Of a DNA stretch of 59,639 bases, positions 15,949 through 24,427 are shown piece by piece. The notes below the pieces were generated by a model. The model was not told the DNA's origin and ran no database searches. It was given only the letters and a program-made list of their open reading frames with translations. A program made the translations under genes and the position numbers. Every line of letters starts with the position of its first letter. Position 1 is the first letter of the stretch. Source of the stretch: CAZGUH01 sp964529005 (GTDB lineage: Bacteria; Actinomycetota; Acidimicrobiia; Acidimicrobiales; Ilumatobacteraceae); NCBI GenBank assembly GCA_964529005.1, contig CAZGUH010000025.1:1-59639 (forward strand), written 5' to 3'.

Positions 15949-16418
15949 AGCCCGTGCTGGTCGTCCTCATGGGGTCCGGCTCCGACCGTCCCCACGCCGA
16001 CAAGATCGTCAGCGCCGCGCGGTCGCTCGGCGTCGACGTCGACGTCCGCGTCGGCAGCGCCCACAAGGTGCCCAAGCACGTGCTCGAGATCATCGAGACC
16101 TACGAGGCCGATCCTCGGCCGAAGGTGTACATCACGATCGCCGGCCGCTCCAACGCCCTCTCGGCGTTCGTCGAGGCCGCGGTGTCGGCGCCGGTGATCG
16201 CCTGCCCACCGCTGTCGATGCCCGAGGACGTGTGGAGCAGCCTGCGGATGCCCGCCGACGTCGCCCCGATGGTCGTGCTCGAGCCCGCCAACGCCGCGCT
16301 CGCGGCAGCCAAGATCCTCGCCATCGCCGACCCGGCGATCGGAGAGCGCATCGCCGAGCATCGTCGCACGGAGTACGCGAAGATCCTGGCCGCGGATGCG
16401 GAGGTGCTGCATGGCTGA
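15945..16418 (+). CDS. purE: AIR carboxylase, class II (animal-type) PurE
   Basis: A 157-residue PurE fold. The sequence VVLMGSGSDRPHADKIVSAA, SAHKVPKHVLEIIETYEADP, YITIAGRSNALSAFVEAAVS and PVIACPPLSMPEDVWSSLRM matches the class II pattern of animal PAICS (SAHKGP, AGRSNGL, CPPL, DVWSSLR). The usual bacterial class I motifs (SAHRTP, AGGAAHLPGM) are absent. Class II enzymes carboxylate AIR directly with CO2 and need no PurK; none is seen in this operon. The start overlaps the purC stop and the stop overlaps purF by 8 bases. Confidence 0.92.
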   Translation: MKPVLVVLMGSGSDRPHADKIVSAARSLGVDVDVRVGSAHKVPKHVLEIIETYEADPRPKVYITIAGRSNALSAFVEAAVSAPVIACPPLSMPEDVWSSLRMPADVAPMVVLEPANAALAAAKILAIADPAIGERIAEHRRTEYAKILAADAEVLHG

Positions 16419-17850
16419 CGAGGACCACATGTTCGACGACAGTCCCCACGAGGAGTGCGGCGTCCTCGGCGCCAGCACACCCCACGGCGACGGCGTCGCG
16501 CAGCTGGCATTCTTCGGGCTCTACGCCCTCCAACATCGTGGCCAGGAGGCCGCCGGCATCGCCGTCAGCGATGGGCAGCGGGCACGCCTGCACAAGGACA
16601 ACGGCCTCGTCTCGCGCATCTTCGGGCCCGAAACCCTCGCGCCGCTCACCGGCTACCACGCGATCGGCCACACGCGCTACAGCACCACCGGCGCCGCCGA
16701 CCGGCGCAACGCCCAGCCGTTCCTCGTCGAGACGATGCACGGTCCACTCGCCCTGGCGCACAACGGCAACCTCGTCAACGCGAACGCGCTGCGCGCCGAG
16801 CTGTTGAGCCGCGGGTTCGGCCTCACGGCCACGAGCGACACCGAGGTGTTGACGCTGATGCTGGCGAGCGCCGGCGGCCGCACGTGGGAGGAACGCCTCG
16901 AGCGCACCCTGCCGGCGTGGAAGGGCGCGTACTCGCTGGTGATCCTCGCCGCCGACCGGGTCGTCGCGGTGCGTGACCCCTGGGGCTTCCGGCCGCTGTC
17001 GGTCGGCCGGCTGCCGTCGGGCGGTCACGCCGTCGCGTCCGAGACGTGCGCGCTCGAGACGCTCGGCTGCGCCGACGTCAGCGAGGTCGAGCCCGGCGAG
17101 ATCGTCACGCTGCAAGGCGCCGAACTGCGCCGCCAGCAAGCCCTCGCCCCCGCCGTCCGCCAGGCGCGCTGCACGTTCGAGTTCGTCTACTTCAGCCGTC
17201 CCGATTCGCGCTGGGGCGACCGCAACGTGCACCACGTGCGTCAGCGCCTGGGCGAGGAGTTGGCACACGAGGCCCCGGCAGATGCCGATCTCGTCGTGCC
17301 GGTCCCCGACTCGTCGATCCCCGCCGCGATCGGCTTCTCGCGGATCAGCGGCTTGGAGTTCAACGACGGCCTGATCAAGAACCGCTACATCGGGCGCACG
17401 TTCATCGAGCCGACGCAGGACATGCGCGAGCGCGGGGTGGCGTTGAAGTACAACGCGCTCGCCGCCAACCTCGCGGGCAAGCGCGTCGTCATGATCGACG
17501 ACTCGCTGGTGCGCGGCACGACCGCCGGCCCGCTGGTCAAGCTGGTGCGCGACGCCGGGGCGACGGAGGTGCACCTGCGCATCACGTGCCCGCCCATCGT
17601 TCACGCCTGTCACTTCGGGGTCGACATGGGGCACGACGGCGACCTCGTGGCATCGCGCTTGTCGATCGACGAGATCCGCGAACGCATCGGATGCGACTCC
17701 CTCGCCTTCTTGAGCCTCGACGGCATGATGCGCGCCATCGCCGGTGACCCAGCGAACAACGGGTACTGCAACGCGTGCTTCACGGGCAACTACCCGATCC
17801 CGGTCGAGGAAGCCCCCGTGAAGCTCGCGTTCGAGGGCGTGCTGGCGTGA
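16411..17850 (+). CDS. purF: Amidophosphoribosyltransferase
   Basis: A 479-residue enzyme for the first committed purine step, PRPP plus glutamine to phosphoribosylamine. The Ntn glutaminase nucleophile is C16 in HEECGVLG, so a short propeptide must be removed. GLYALQHRGQEAAGIAVSDG and HTRYSTTG follow. The PRPP loop is VVMIDDSLVRGTTAGPLVKL. Cysteines in ITCPPIVHACHFG and GYCNACFTGNYP suit the Fe-S cluster of the B. subtilis type. ATG 16411 overlaps the purE stop by 8 bases; ATG 16396 is less likely. Confidence 0.96.
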   Translation: MADEDHMFDDSPHEECGVLGASTPHGDGVAQLAFFGLYALQHRGQEAAGIAVSDGQRARLHKDNGLVSRIFGPETLAPLTGYHAIGHTRYSTTGAADRRNAQPFLVETMHGPLALAHNGNLVNANALRAELLSRGFGLTATSDTEVLTLMLASAGGRTWEERLERTLPAWKGAYSLVILAADRVVAVRDPWGFRPLSVGRLPSGGHAVASETCALETLGCADVSEVEPGEIVTLQGAELRRQQALAPAVRQARCTFEFVYFSRPDSRWGDRNVHHVRQRLGEELAHEAPADADLVVPVPDSSIPAAIGFSRISGLEFNDGLIKNRYIGRTFIEPTQDMRERGVALKYNALAANLAGKRVVMIDDSLVRGTTAGPLVKLVRDAGATEVHLRITCPPIVHACHFGVDMGHDGDLVASRLSIDEIRERIGCDSLAFLSLDGMMRAIAGDPANNGYCNACFTGNYPIPVEEAPVKLAFEGVLA

Positions 17851-17872
17851 GCCGGCGCGCGACGCTGTCGGC

Positions 17873-20065
17873 ATGAAGGTCGTCGTCGCCGGATCAGGTT
17901 CGCCGGGAGGGCGCGAGCAGGCGATCGCGTGGGCCTGCCGCCGCCACGGCCACGAGGTCACCATCGTCCCCGCGCTCACCGAACGCCCCGACGCCGATCT
18001 CGTCATCATCGGACCCGAAGCCGCTGCCGCCGACGGGGTCGCCGACCGCTGCGCGGGATGGGGCGTGCCGTGCTTCGGCCCGACCGCGGAGCTCGCCCGC
18101 CTGGAGACATCCAAGGGCTACACCCGATCGCTGGCCGCGGATCTGGGCATCCCCTCACCGCAGTTCAGCCGCCATAGCGAGCTCGATGCGGCGCTCGCCT
18201 GGTGGCATGCTTTCGGCGCGCCGGTGGTGGTCAAGCAGGACGGGTTGGCGGCCGGCAAGGGCGTGATCGTCCCCACCGGGCTCCAGGAGACCGAGGACGC
18301 GATCGCCGAACTGCTGACACGCGGACCGGTGGTGCTCGAGGAGCGGCTGTCCGGCCCGGAATGCTCGTTGATGGCGGTGTGCGACGGGACGACCGCACGC
18401 CCCCTGCCGCTGGCACAGGACCACAAGCGCATCGGCGAGGGCGACACCGGGCCGAACACCGGAGGCATGGGCGCCTACGCGCCGGCGCCTGTGGCCTACG
18501 ACGCGGACGAGCTGACGAAGATCTTCGTCCAGCCCGTCATCGACCATCTCGCCGCGCGCGGCACGCCGTACGTCGGCGTCCTCTACGCGGGCCTGATGCT
18601 CAGCCCGGACGGGCCACGCCTGCTGGAGTTCAACTGCCGCTTCGGCGACCCCGAAGCGCAGGCCGTGCTGCCGTTGCTCGACACCGACCTCGCCGAGCTG
18701 GCGCTCGCCTGCGTGCAGGGCCGCCTGGCATCGCTCGAGCTGCGCCTGCGGGAAGGCGCGGCGTGCACGGTGGTGGCGGCCGCAGCCGGGTACCCGGCGT
18801 CTCCCCAGACCGGCGGCGCGATCACCATCGGCGACCTGCCCGAACGGGCGATCCTGTTCCCGGCGGGCATGTCCGGCAGCGACGAGCCCCGCGTCACCGG
18901 CGGCCGCGTCCTGGCGGTCACCGGGCTCGGACGCGACATCGCGGAGGCGCGGACCACCGCCTACATGGGCATCGGGACCATCGCCTTCGACGGGATGCAG
19001 GTGCGGCGCGACATCGGTTGGCGCGCGCAGGGCGCGATCACCGCGAGCTACGCCGCCGCCGGCGTCGACATCGACGAGGGAGGCCGAGCGGTCGCCGAGA
19101 TGGCCGAAGCGGTGCAGCGCACCCACGGGCCGTCGGTGTTGCGCGGCATCGGCAGCTTCGGCGGCGCGTTCAGTGCGGCCGGCATCGCCGCGATGCGGGA
19201 CCCCGTGCTGGTGGCGTCGACCGACGGGGTGGGCACGAAGGTCGAGCTCGCCGCCCGTCTCGGCCAGTACCACGGGGTGGGCATCGACATCGTCAACCAC
19301 TGCATCAACGACGTTCTCGTGCAGGGCGCTCGGCCGCTGTTCTTCCTCGACTACGTCGCCTCGTCCGAGCTCAAGGCCGGCAACGTCGCCGCAGTCGTGC
19401 AGGGCATGGCCGAAGCGTGCGAGGCCGCCGGCTGCGCATTGCTCGGCGGAGAGACGGCGGAGATGCCGGGCGTCTACGCCCCCGGAGCCTTCGACATCGC
19501 TGGCACGCTCGTCGGCGTCGTGGAGCGCGACGACCTGCTCCCCCAGCCCGGCGTGCGCCCCGGCGACGTGCTCATCGGCCTGGCCAGCAACGGCCCGCAC
19601 ACCAACGGATACTCGTTGCTGCGCCGGCTGTTCGCCTGGCTGCCGCTCGACGTCACGCCGTCCCCGCTCACGCGCCCGCTCGGGGCGGCGCTGCTCGAAC
19701 CACACCGCAGCTACCTCGACGTGCTGACGCCGGCGCTGGCCACGAGGAAGGTCAAGGCCCTCGCCCACATCACCGGCGGCGGGCTGCCCGAGAACCTGCC
19801 GCGCGTGCTCCCGGACGGCACGTCGGCCGACGTGCGCCTCGACAGCTGGCCGGTGCCGGGCCTGTTCCGCCTGGTGCGCGAGATCGCCACGGCGATGCCG
19901 ACCGACGAGCTCTACCGCTCGCTCAACATGGGCATCGGCATGGTGGTGGTCGCCGACCCCGCCGACGTCGACGAGCTCGTCACCACCATCGACGAGCCGG
20001 TGTGGGTGATCGGCGAGGTCACCGCAGCGCCGAGCGGCGTCGCGCCGCACGTGCGCCTCGCGTGA
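17873..20065 (+). CDS. purD-purM: PurD-PurM fusion: GAR synthetase and AIR synthase
   Basis: A single 730-residue chain. Residues 1 to about 385 are GAR synthetase: an N-terminal MKVVVAGSGSPGGREQAIAW, ATP-grasp PVVVKQDGLAAGKGVIVP, NTGGMGAYAPAP and LLEFNCRFGDPEAQAVLPLL. Residues about 386-730 are AIR synthase: YAAAGVDIDEGGRAV, VASTDGVGTKVELAARLGQY, GIDIVNHCINDVLVQGARPL, GCALLGGETAEMPGVY and SNGPHTNGYSLLRR. No stop or shift separates the halves. Animals fuse GARS-AIRS-GART; here purN is separate, about 2 kb downstream. It is last in the pur operon, 22 bases after purF. Confidence 0.95.
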   Translation: MKVVVAGSGSPGGREQAIAWACRRHGHEVTIVPALTERPDADLVIIGPEAAAADGVADRCAGWGVPCFGPTAELARLETSKGYTRSLAADLGIPSPQFSRHSELDAALAWWHAFGAPVVVKQDGLAAGKGVIVPTGLQETEDAIAELLTRGPVVLEERLSGPECSLMAVCDGTTARPLPLAQDHKRIGEGDTGPNTGGMGAYAPAPVAYDADELTKIFVQPVIDHLAARGTPYVGVLYAGLMLSPDGPRLLEFNCRFGDPEAQAVLPLLDTDLAELALACVQGRLASLELRLREGAACTVVAAAAGYPASPQTGGAITIGDLPERAILFPAGMSGSDEPRVTGGRVLAVTGLGRDIAEARTTAYMGIGTIAFDGMQVRRDIGWRAQGAITASYAAAGVDIDEGGRAVAEMAEAVQRTHGPSVLRGIGSFGGAFSAAGIAAMRDPVLVASTDGVGTKVELAARLGQYHGVGIDIVNHCINDVLVQGARPLFFLDYVASSELKAGNVAAVVQGMAEACEAAGCALLGGETAEMPGVYAPGAFDIAGTLVGVVERDDLLPQPGVRPGDVLIGLASNGPHTNGYSLLRRLFAWLPLDVTPSPLTRPLGAALLEPHRSYLDVLTPALATRKVKALAHITGGGLPENLPRVLPDGTSADVRLDSWPVPGLFRLVREIATAMPTDELYRSLNMGIGMVVVADPADVDELVTTIDEPVWVIGEVTAAPSGVAPHVRLA

Positions 20066-20077
20066 CGGGACGCCGGC

Positions 20078-21514
20078 TTACCAGGAGGCCCAGAGGAACT
20101 CGCCGTCGGCGGTCACGTCCTCGCCGTCGATGCGCATCCGCCGGTCCTCGCCGACCCACAGCAGCCGCCCGTCGGAGCCGTAGGTCGCGCTCAGCGCCGG
20201 GGCGGGCAGCGGCAGCGGCGGAGCGACCTGGGCCAAGGTCTGCGGATCGAGGCGCCAGATCTCGGACTCGGTGAGCGCGTTCGTTCGCAGCACCGCGAGG
20301 CGGCCGAGGCCGTCGATCCCGGCGAACTGGAACGTCGTCACGTCGTCGAGCCCAACCTGAAGGACCTGCGGCGCGCTGACCGTCCCGGTCGCGGTCGACA
20401 CGAGATAGACCGCGATACCGGTGTCCTCGTCGACACCGATCACCGCCAACGTCGAGTCGTCGATCCAGACGACGTCGACGGGACGAGCGCCGGCAGCCTC
20501 GGCGAACGGGATGAACGTCCCGAACGTGCCGTTCGTGATCTCGACCGTGTCGTCGAATGGGATGACGTGACCGGACGGGTTGATGAAGGAGCCGGCGACG
20601 ATCCCGTCGTCGGACACCCCCGCCAGGTTCGTCCCGGACGGGCTCATCGCCACCGCGTGGGCGAACATCGAATGTCGCGGCTCGGTCGTCGGATCGGCGC
20701 CGTCGATGGCGACGACCGACCCGGGCACCGGCTCGCAGCACACCCCGACGAAGATGACGGCTCCGTCGGGGGCGACCACCACGCTGTCGACGTACGCGGC
20801 GCCGCCCTCGTCCGGCGGCGGATCGTCGCGATCGAGGCCGTCGAACACCACCGCGCGACCCGTGACCTCGCCGCCGTCCAACGACAGCACCACCGCGTCG
20901 CCGTCGCCGTCGATCGCAGTGACCCGCGCCGGCGCGGCCGGCTGCCCGGTCATCGTGGTCGTGGTCGTCGTCGTGGTCGTCGTTCCCGCGATGCTGGTGG
21001 TCGTCGCCGCGTCGATCGGCGAACTGCCCGGTCCAACGGGCTCGGGCGCGATGATCGTGGTGGACGTGACGTCGCCCGGCTCGCCGCTCGGCAGCGGATC
21101 GGACGGGCACGGATGCTCGGTCGCCGCCGTCACCGGGCTGCCGCTGTTCACGTCGACGACCGTCGTCGTGCTCGACCACATGTCGAGAGTCGTCGGAGGC
21201 TGCCACGTCTGGACCAATCGGGCCCTGCTCACCACCGATGTCGAGGTGGGGACCGTCAGGCACAGCGTGGTGCTCGGTGAGCTCTCCGGCCCGGCAGAGT
21301 CCCCGGGAGGCGGCTCGGCGGACCCGATGCGGTCACCGCTGTCGCCGTCCCACGAGACGGCGACGGCCCCCAAACCCGACAGCAGCACCACGGCAGCGGC
21401 ACTGCCCGCCAGGGCGTTCCGGCGCCAGCGCAGCTGGCGGGCGCGGGCGGCGACCGTCGCCAGATCGCCGGGGCCGGCAGCGGGCGGATGCGGATCGTGC
21501 AGCTCGTCGAACAT
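20078..21514 (-). CDS. Membrane-anchored protein, probable anti-sigma partner
   Basis: A 478-residue protein that starts 3 bases after the ECF sigma gene. A cytoplasmic N-terminal stretch of about 33 residues (LATVAARARQLRWRRNALAG) precedes one transmembrane helix (SAAAVVLLSGLGAVAVSW). Next come a Ser/Thr/Pro-rich extracytoplasmic linker, including a run of ten Thr, and a C-terminal domain of repeated beta strands (RVTAIDGDGDAVVLSLDGGE, SVVVAPDGAVIFVGV, DDVTTFQFAGIDGLGRLAVL) that may form a propeller. The zinc motif HxxxCxxC of ZAS anti-sigma factors is absent. The anti-sigma role is inferred from gene order and topology. Confidence 0.7.
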   Translation of the reverse strand: MFDELHDPHPPAAGPGDLATVAARARQLRWRRNALAGSAAAVVLLSGLGAVAVSWDGDSGDRIGSAEPPPGDSAGPESSPSTTLCLTVPTSTSVVSRARLVQTWQPPTTLDMWSSTTTVVDVNSGSPVTAATEHPCPSDPLPSGEPGDVTSTTIIAPEPVGPGSSPIDAATTTSIAGTTTTTTTTTTMTGQPAAPARVTAIDGDGDAVVLSLDGGEVTGRAVVFDGLDRDDPPPDEGGAAYVDSVVVAPDGAVIFVGVCCEPVPGSVVAIDGADPTTEPRHSMFAHAVAMSPSGTNLAGVSDDGIVAGSFINPSGHVIPFDDTVEITNGTFGTFIPFAEAAGARPVDVVWIDDSTLAVIGVDEDTGIAVYLVSTATGTVSAPQVLQVGLDDVTTFQFAGIDGLGRLAVLRTNALTESEIWRLDPQTLAQVAPPLPLPAPALSATYGSDGRLLWVGEDRRMRIDGEDVTADGEFLWASW

Positions 21515-21517
21515 CTG

Positions 21518-22006
21518 TCATCCCTCCAACGCGAAATCGGGGCCGAGCACGCCGCGCAGGCGCTCGAGCCCTCGGGCAGCGGAGCTCTTCACCGTTCCCA
21601 CCGCACAGCCGAGCGCTGCGGCGACGTCGCGCTCGGGAAGATCGGCGAGGTAGCGCAGGACGATCACGTCGCGCTGCTGGCGCGGCAGCGACGCCATCGC
21701 CGCCACGAGGTCGCGTCGGTGGCCGGTCACGTCCGTCGACGCCGAGCGCTGACCATGGGCGCTGTCGACGTACGCACGTTCGCGCCCACGCTTGCGAACC
21801 CGGTCGATCGCCAGGTTGGCCGAAACCCGGGCGACCCATGCGTCGGCGTGATCCTCGACCCGCCGCCAGCGAACCAGCGCCCGCGCCAGCGCCTCCTGGG
21901 CGCACTCCTGCGCCTCGGCGCGCACACCGAGCGGGGCGAACGCCGCCCGGTAGGCCACGCGGTACAACGCCTCGAAGCGCACCACGAAGCTCTGATCACC
22001 CTCCAT
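21518..22006 (-). CDS. ECF-type RNA polymerase sigma factor
   Basis: A 162-residue sigma-70 family protein with only regions 2 and 4. Region 2 spans about 8-70 (ALYRVAYRAAFAPLGVRAEA, ECAQEALARALVRWRRV, DAWVARVSANLAIDRVRKRG). Region 4 spans about 100-152 (LVAAMASLPRQQRDVIVLRY, DLPERDVAAALGCAVGTVKS, ARGLERLRG). It resembles SigE-like ECF factors of actinobacteria. A membrane protein gene follows 3 bases after it. A GGAACC-N16-CGTT promoter precedes its ATG, so it probably drives its own transcription. Confidence 0.92.
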   Translation of the reverse strand: MEGDQSFVVRFEALYRVAYRAAFAPLGVRAEAQECAQEALARALVRWRRVEDHADAWVARVSANLAIDRVRKRGRERAYVDSAHGQRSASTDVTGHRRDLVAAMASLPRQQRDVIVLRYLADLPERDVAAALGCAVGTVKSSAARGLERLRGVLGPDFALEG

Positions 22007-22014
22007 GCGCTGTC

Positions 22015-22040
22015 AACGTAGGGTCACCGCGAAAGGTTCC
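22015..22040 (-). promoter_or_regulatory. ECF-type promoter of the sigma factor gene
   Basis: The minus strand reads GGAACC (22040-22035), 16 bases, then CGTT (22018-22015). This is the classic ECF -35/-10 pair at standard spacing. The sigma factor ATG (22006) lies 9 bases downstream, so the message would have almost no leader. Autoregulation by the encoded sigma factor is inferred. Confidence 0.75.
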
Positions 22041-22057
22041 ACGTGACGAACGCAACG

Positions 22058-22072
22058 TGAACTTTTCGTTCA
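22058..22072 (+). promoter_or_regulatory. purN operator candidate, same motif as purSL
   Basis: TGAACTTTTCGTTCA is identical to 11374-11388. TATCGT at 22102-22107 begins 30 bases after the motif's last base, as TACGGT does at purSL, and ATG 22114 follows 7 bases after it, which suggests a leaderless mRNA. The motif would sit upstream of the -35 region. Confidence 0.65.
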
Positions 22073-22113
22073 TGAGCACGACCCGGACGAGCCCCGGTGC
22101 CTATCGTCGGCCC

Positions 22114-22749
22114 ATGGGAGCGTCGGCGCGGCAGAGCGATCTCGGAGCCACGACGCGGCTGGCCGTCCTTGCCAGCGGAACCGGCTCCAATCTCCAGGCC
22201 GTCATCGACGCGTGCGCCTGCGGCGAGCTGGCCGGCGAGATCGTCGTCGTCGGCACGAACAAGCCTGGAGCGACCGCGATCGAGCGAGCACAGCGCGCCG
22301 ACATCCCCACGTTCGAGCTCCCACCGGCTCCCGGTGAGGAACGCCGCAGCTACGACACCCGCCTGGCCGACACGCTCGCGTCCCACGCGCCCGAGTGGGT
22401 CGTGCTGGCCGGCTGGATGCGCATCCTCACCCACGCCTTCCTCGACCGCTTCCCCAGCCGGGTCGTCAACCTGCACCCCGCCCTTCCCGGTGAGCTGCCC
22501 GGCACACACGCCATCGAGCGCGCCTACGACGAGTTCCGTGCCGGGCGCCGCAGGCACACCGGAGTGATGGTCCACCTGGTCCCCGACGAAGGCGTCGACG
22601 ACGGCCCCGTCCTGGCCACCGCCACCGTCCCCATCGAACCGACCGACACGCTCGACGACTTGCGAGCTCGGGTGCACGCCACCGAGCATCGCCTGCTCGT
22701 CGACACGCTGCGAGCCCACTGCGCGCCGACCACGACGCCTGCCACCTAG
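22114..22749 (+). CDS. purN: GAR formyltransferase
   Basis: A 211-residue enzyme transferring a formyl group from 10-formyltetrahydrofolate to GAR (purine step 3). Marks: RLAVLASGTGSNLQAVIDAC, VVGTNKPGATAIERA, WVVLAGWMRILTHAFLDRF, VVNLHPALPGELPGTHAIER (catalytic Asn/His region) and HTGVMVHLVPDEGVDDGPVL with the catalytic Asp. ATG 22114 fits the promoter spacing and the family length. It is divergent from the ECF sigma gene and followed 27 bases later by guaB. Confidence 0.95.
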   Translation: MGASARQSDLGATTRLAVLASGTGSNLQAVIDACACGELAGEIVVVGTNKPGATAIERAQRADIPTFELPPAPGEERRSYDTRLADTLASHAPEWVVLAGWMRILTHAFLDRFPSRVVNLHPALPGELPGTHAIERAYDEFRAGRRRHTGVMVHLVPDEGVDDGPVLATATVPIEPTDTLDDLRARVHATEHRLLVDTLRAHCAPTTTPAT

Positions 22750-22776
22750 TCCCGACGAGAGAGAACGGAGTCGACG

Positions 22777-24267
22777 ATGACCCCCAGCCGTGAGGAGTTC
22801 TTCGATCGCTACGAAGCGCTGACCTTCGACGACGTGGTCGTCGTCCCGGGCTACAGCGACGTTCTCCCGGACACCGTCGACACCACCGCTCGGTTCGCCG
22901 GCGACATCGAGCTCGCGATGCCGCTCGTGTCGGCTGCGATGGACAAGGTCACCGAAGCGCCGATGGCCATCGCGCTGGCCCGCGAAGGCGGCATCGGGGT
23001 GATCCACCGCAACCTCACCGCCGCCGACCAGGCGGCCGAGGTGCAGCGGGTGAAGCGCTCGCAGAGCGGCATGATCACCGACCCGGTCACCTTGCCGCCC
23101 ACGGCGACCCTGGCCGACGCCGAGGCGCTGATGGCCCGCTTCCGCTTCAGCGGCGTGCCGATCACGTCCGACGACGGCCACCTCGTCGGCATCCTGACCA
23201 ACCGCGACATCCGGTTCTGTGAGTCCGCCGACTTCGACCGGCCGATCAGCGAGTTCATGACGTCCGAGCGTCTCGTCACCGCTGCCGTCGGCACGTCGCT
23301 CGACGAAGCCAAGGCCCTCCTCCAGAAGCACCGTATCGAGAAGCTGCCGCTGGTCGACGACGCCGGCAAGCTCGCCGGCCTGATCACCGTCAAGGACATC
23401 CAGAAGGGCCACGACCACCCGAACGCGACCCGCGATTCGCGTGGCCGGCTGCGCGTCGCCGCCGCGGTCGGGGTCGGCGCCGACGTCGAGGAGCGGGCCG
23501 AGGCCTTGGCGGCGATGGGCGTCGACGCGTTCGTCATCGACACGGCGCACGGCCATTCGGCCAACGTGGTGAAGACCATCGAGCGCTTGCATGCCGGCTG
23601 GCCGACGATTCCGATCGTCGCCGGGAACGTGGTCACCCAGGAGGGTGTCGAGGCGTTGGCGAAGGCCGGCGCGGCGGCGGTGAAGGTCGGCGTGGGCGCC
23701 GGCAGCATCTGCACCACGCGCGTCATCAGCGGCGCCGGCATGCCGCAGCTGTCGGCGATCGCGTTCACCTGCGCAGCGGCGAACCGGCTCGACGTGCCGA
23801 TCGTGGCGGACGGCGGCATCACCTACAGCGGCGACATCGTCAAGGCGATCGCAGCTGGCGCCACAACGGTGATGCTCGGCTCGCTGCTCGCCGGCACCGA
23901 CGAAGCGCCCGGCGAGCTCGAGCTCTTCGAGGGCCGGCGCTACAAGAGCTATCGCGGCATGGGTTCGATCGGCGCGATGCAAGGGCTGGGCGCCGACCGC
24001 TACGGCACCGCGCAAGGGTCGACCGGCACGCGCAAGCTCGTCCCGGAGGGCATCGAGGGCCGCGTGCCGTACGCCGGGCGGCTGCACGACGTGATCGCTC
24101 AGCTCGTCGGTGGGCTGCGCAGCGGCATGGGTTATGCCGGCGCGGCGACCCTCGACGCGCTGCGCACCGGCAGCCGGTTCATGCGGGTCACCACCGCTGG
24201 CCGCGAAGAAAGCCACCCGCACGACGTCACGATCACCAAGGAAGCCCCCAACTACCAACGCGGGTGA
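22777..24267 (+). CDS. guaB: IMP dehydrogenase
   Basis: A 496-residue enzyme oxidising IMP to XMP, the first step to GMP. The barrel starts with LTFDDVVVVPGYSDVLP. Two CBS domains are inserted at about 95-210 (MITDPVTLPPTATLADAEAL, GVPITSDDGHLVGILTNRDI, LPLVDDAGKLAGLITVKDIQ). The catalytic Cys is C312 in VGVGAGSICTTRV. GSLLAGTDEAPGELELFEG and KSYRGMGSIGAM carry the phosphate site and flap region. GAGAGAGAACGGAG just upstream is the ribosome-binding region. It is the likely last gene of the purN transcript. Confidence 0.96.
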   Translation: MTPSREEFFDRYEALTFDDVVVVPGYSDVLPDTVDTTARFAGDIELAMPLVSAAMDKVTEAPMAIALAREGGIGVIHRNLTAADQAAEVQRVKRSQSGMITDPVTLPPTATLADAEALMARFRFSGVPITSDDGHLVGILTNRDIRFCESADFDRPISEFMTSERLVTAAVGTSLDEAKALLQKHRIEKLPLVDDAGKLAGLITVKDIQKGHDHPNATRDSRGRLRVAAAVGVGADVEERAEALAAMGVDAFVIDTAHGHSANVVKTIERLHAGWPTIPIVAGNVVTQEGVEALAKAGAAAVKVGVGAGSICTTRVISGAGMPQLSAIAFTCAAANRLDVPIVADGGITYSGDIVKAIAAGATTVMLGSLLAGTDEAPGELELFEGRRYKSYRGMGSIGAMQGLGADRYGTAQGSTGTRKLVPEGIEGRVPYAGRLHDVIAQLVGGLRSGMGYAGAATLDALRTGSRFMRVTTAGREESHPHDVTITKEAPNYQRG

Positions 24268-24280
24268 GCACTCGCCCGGT

Positions 24281-24397
24281 GAGGGAAGCGCCAGCGACGA
24301 GCCCGGCGCAGCACTGACACCCACGATCGAAGGCTTCCAGCCGCCAGCGCGGCAGGGACGAGGCCACACCCGGCGAGGGAAGCGCCAGCGACGAGCC
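24281..24397. repeat. Two 23-base direct repeats after guaB
   Basis: The same 23 bases occur at 24281-24303 and 24375-24397 (starting GAGGGAAGCGCCAGCG and ending GACGAGCC). The 160-base gap between guaB and the VWA gene holds no gene. The repeats could be copies of a dispersed intergenic repeat family or a local duplication. No inverted repeat strong enough for a terminator was seen. Confidence 0.65.
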
Positions 24398-24427
24398 GGA
24401 CGCGGCGCCGACGAGGCGCCGCCAACA

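Noticed and set aside
13906..18114. Long minus-strand frames (586 and 660 codons) opposite purQ-purF
   Set aside because: Same shadow effect of high GC third positions; no start context, domain or neighbour supports them.
20940..21010. Short repeated GTCGTGGTC pattern, considered as a minisatellite or CRISPR-like array
   Set aside because: It encodes the poly-Thr linker of the membrane protein on the minus strand; codon repetition explains it. No CRISPR repeat-spacer pattern is present anywhere in the window.
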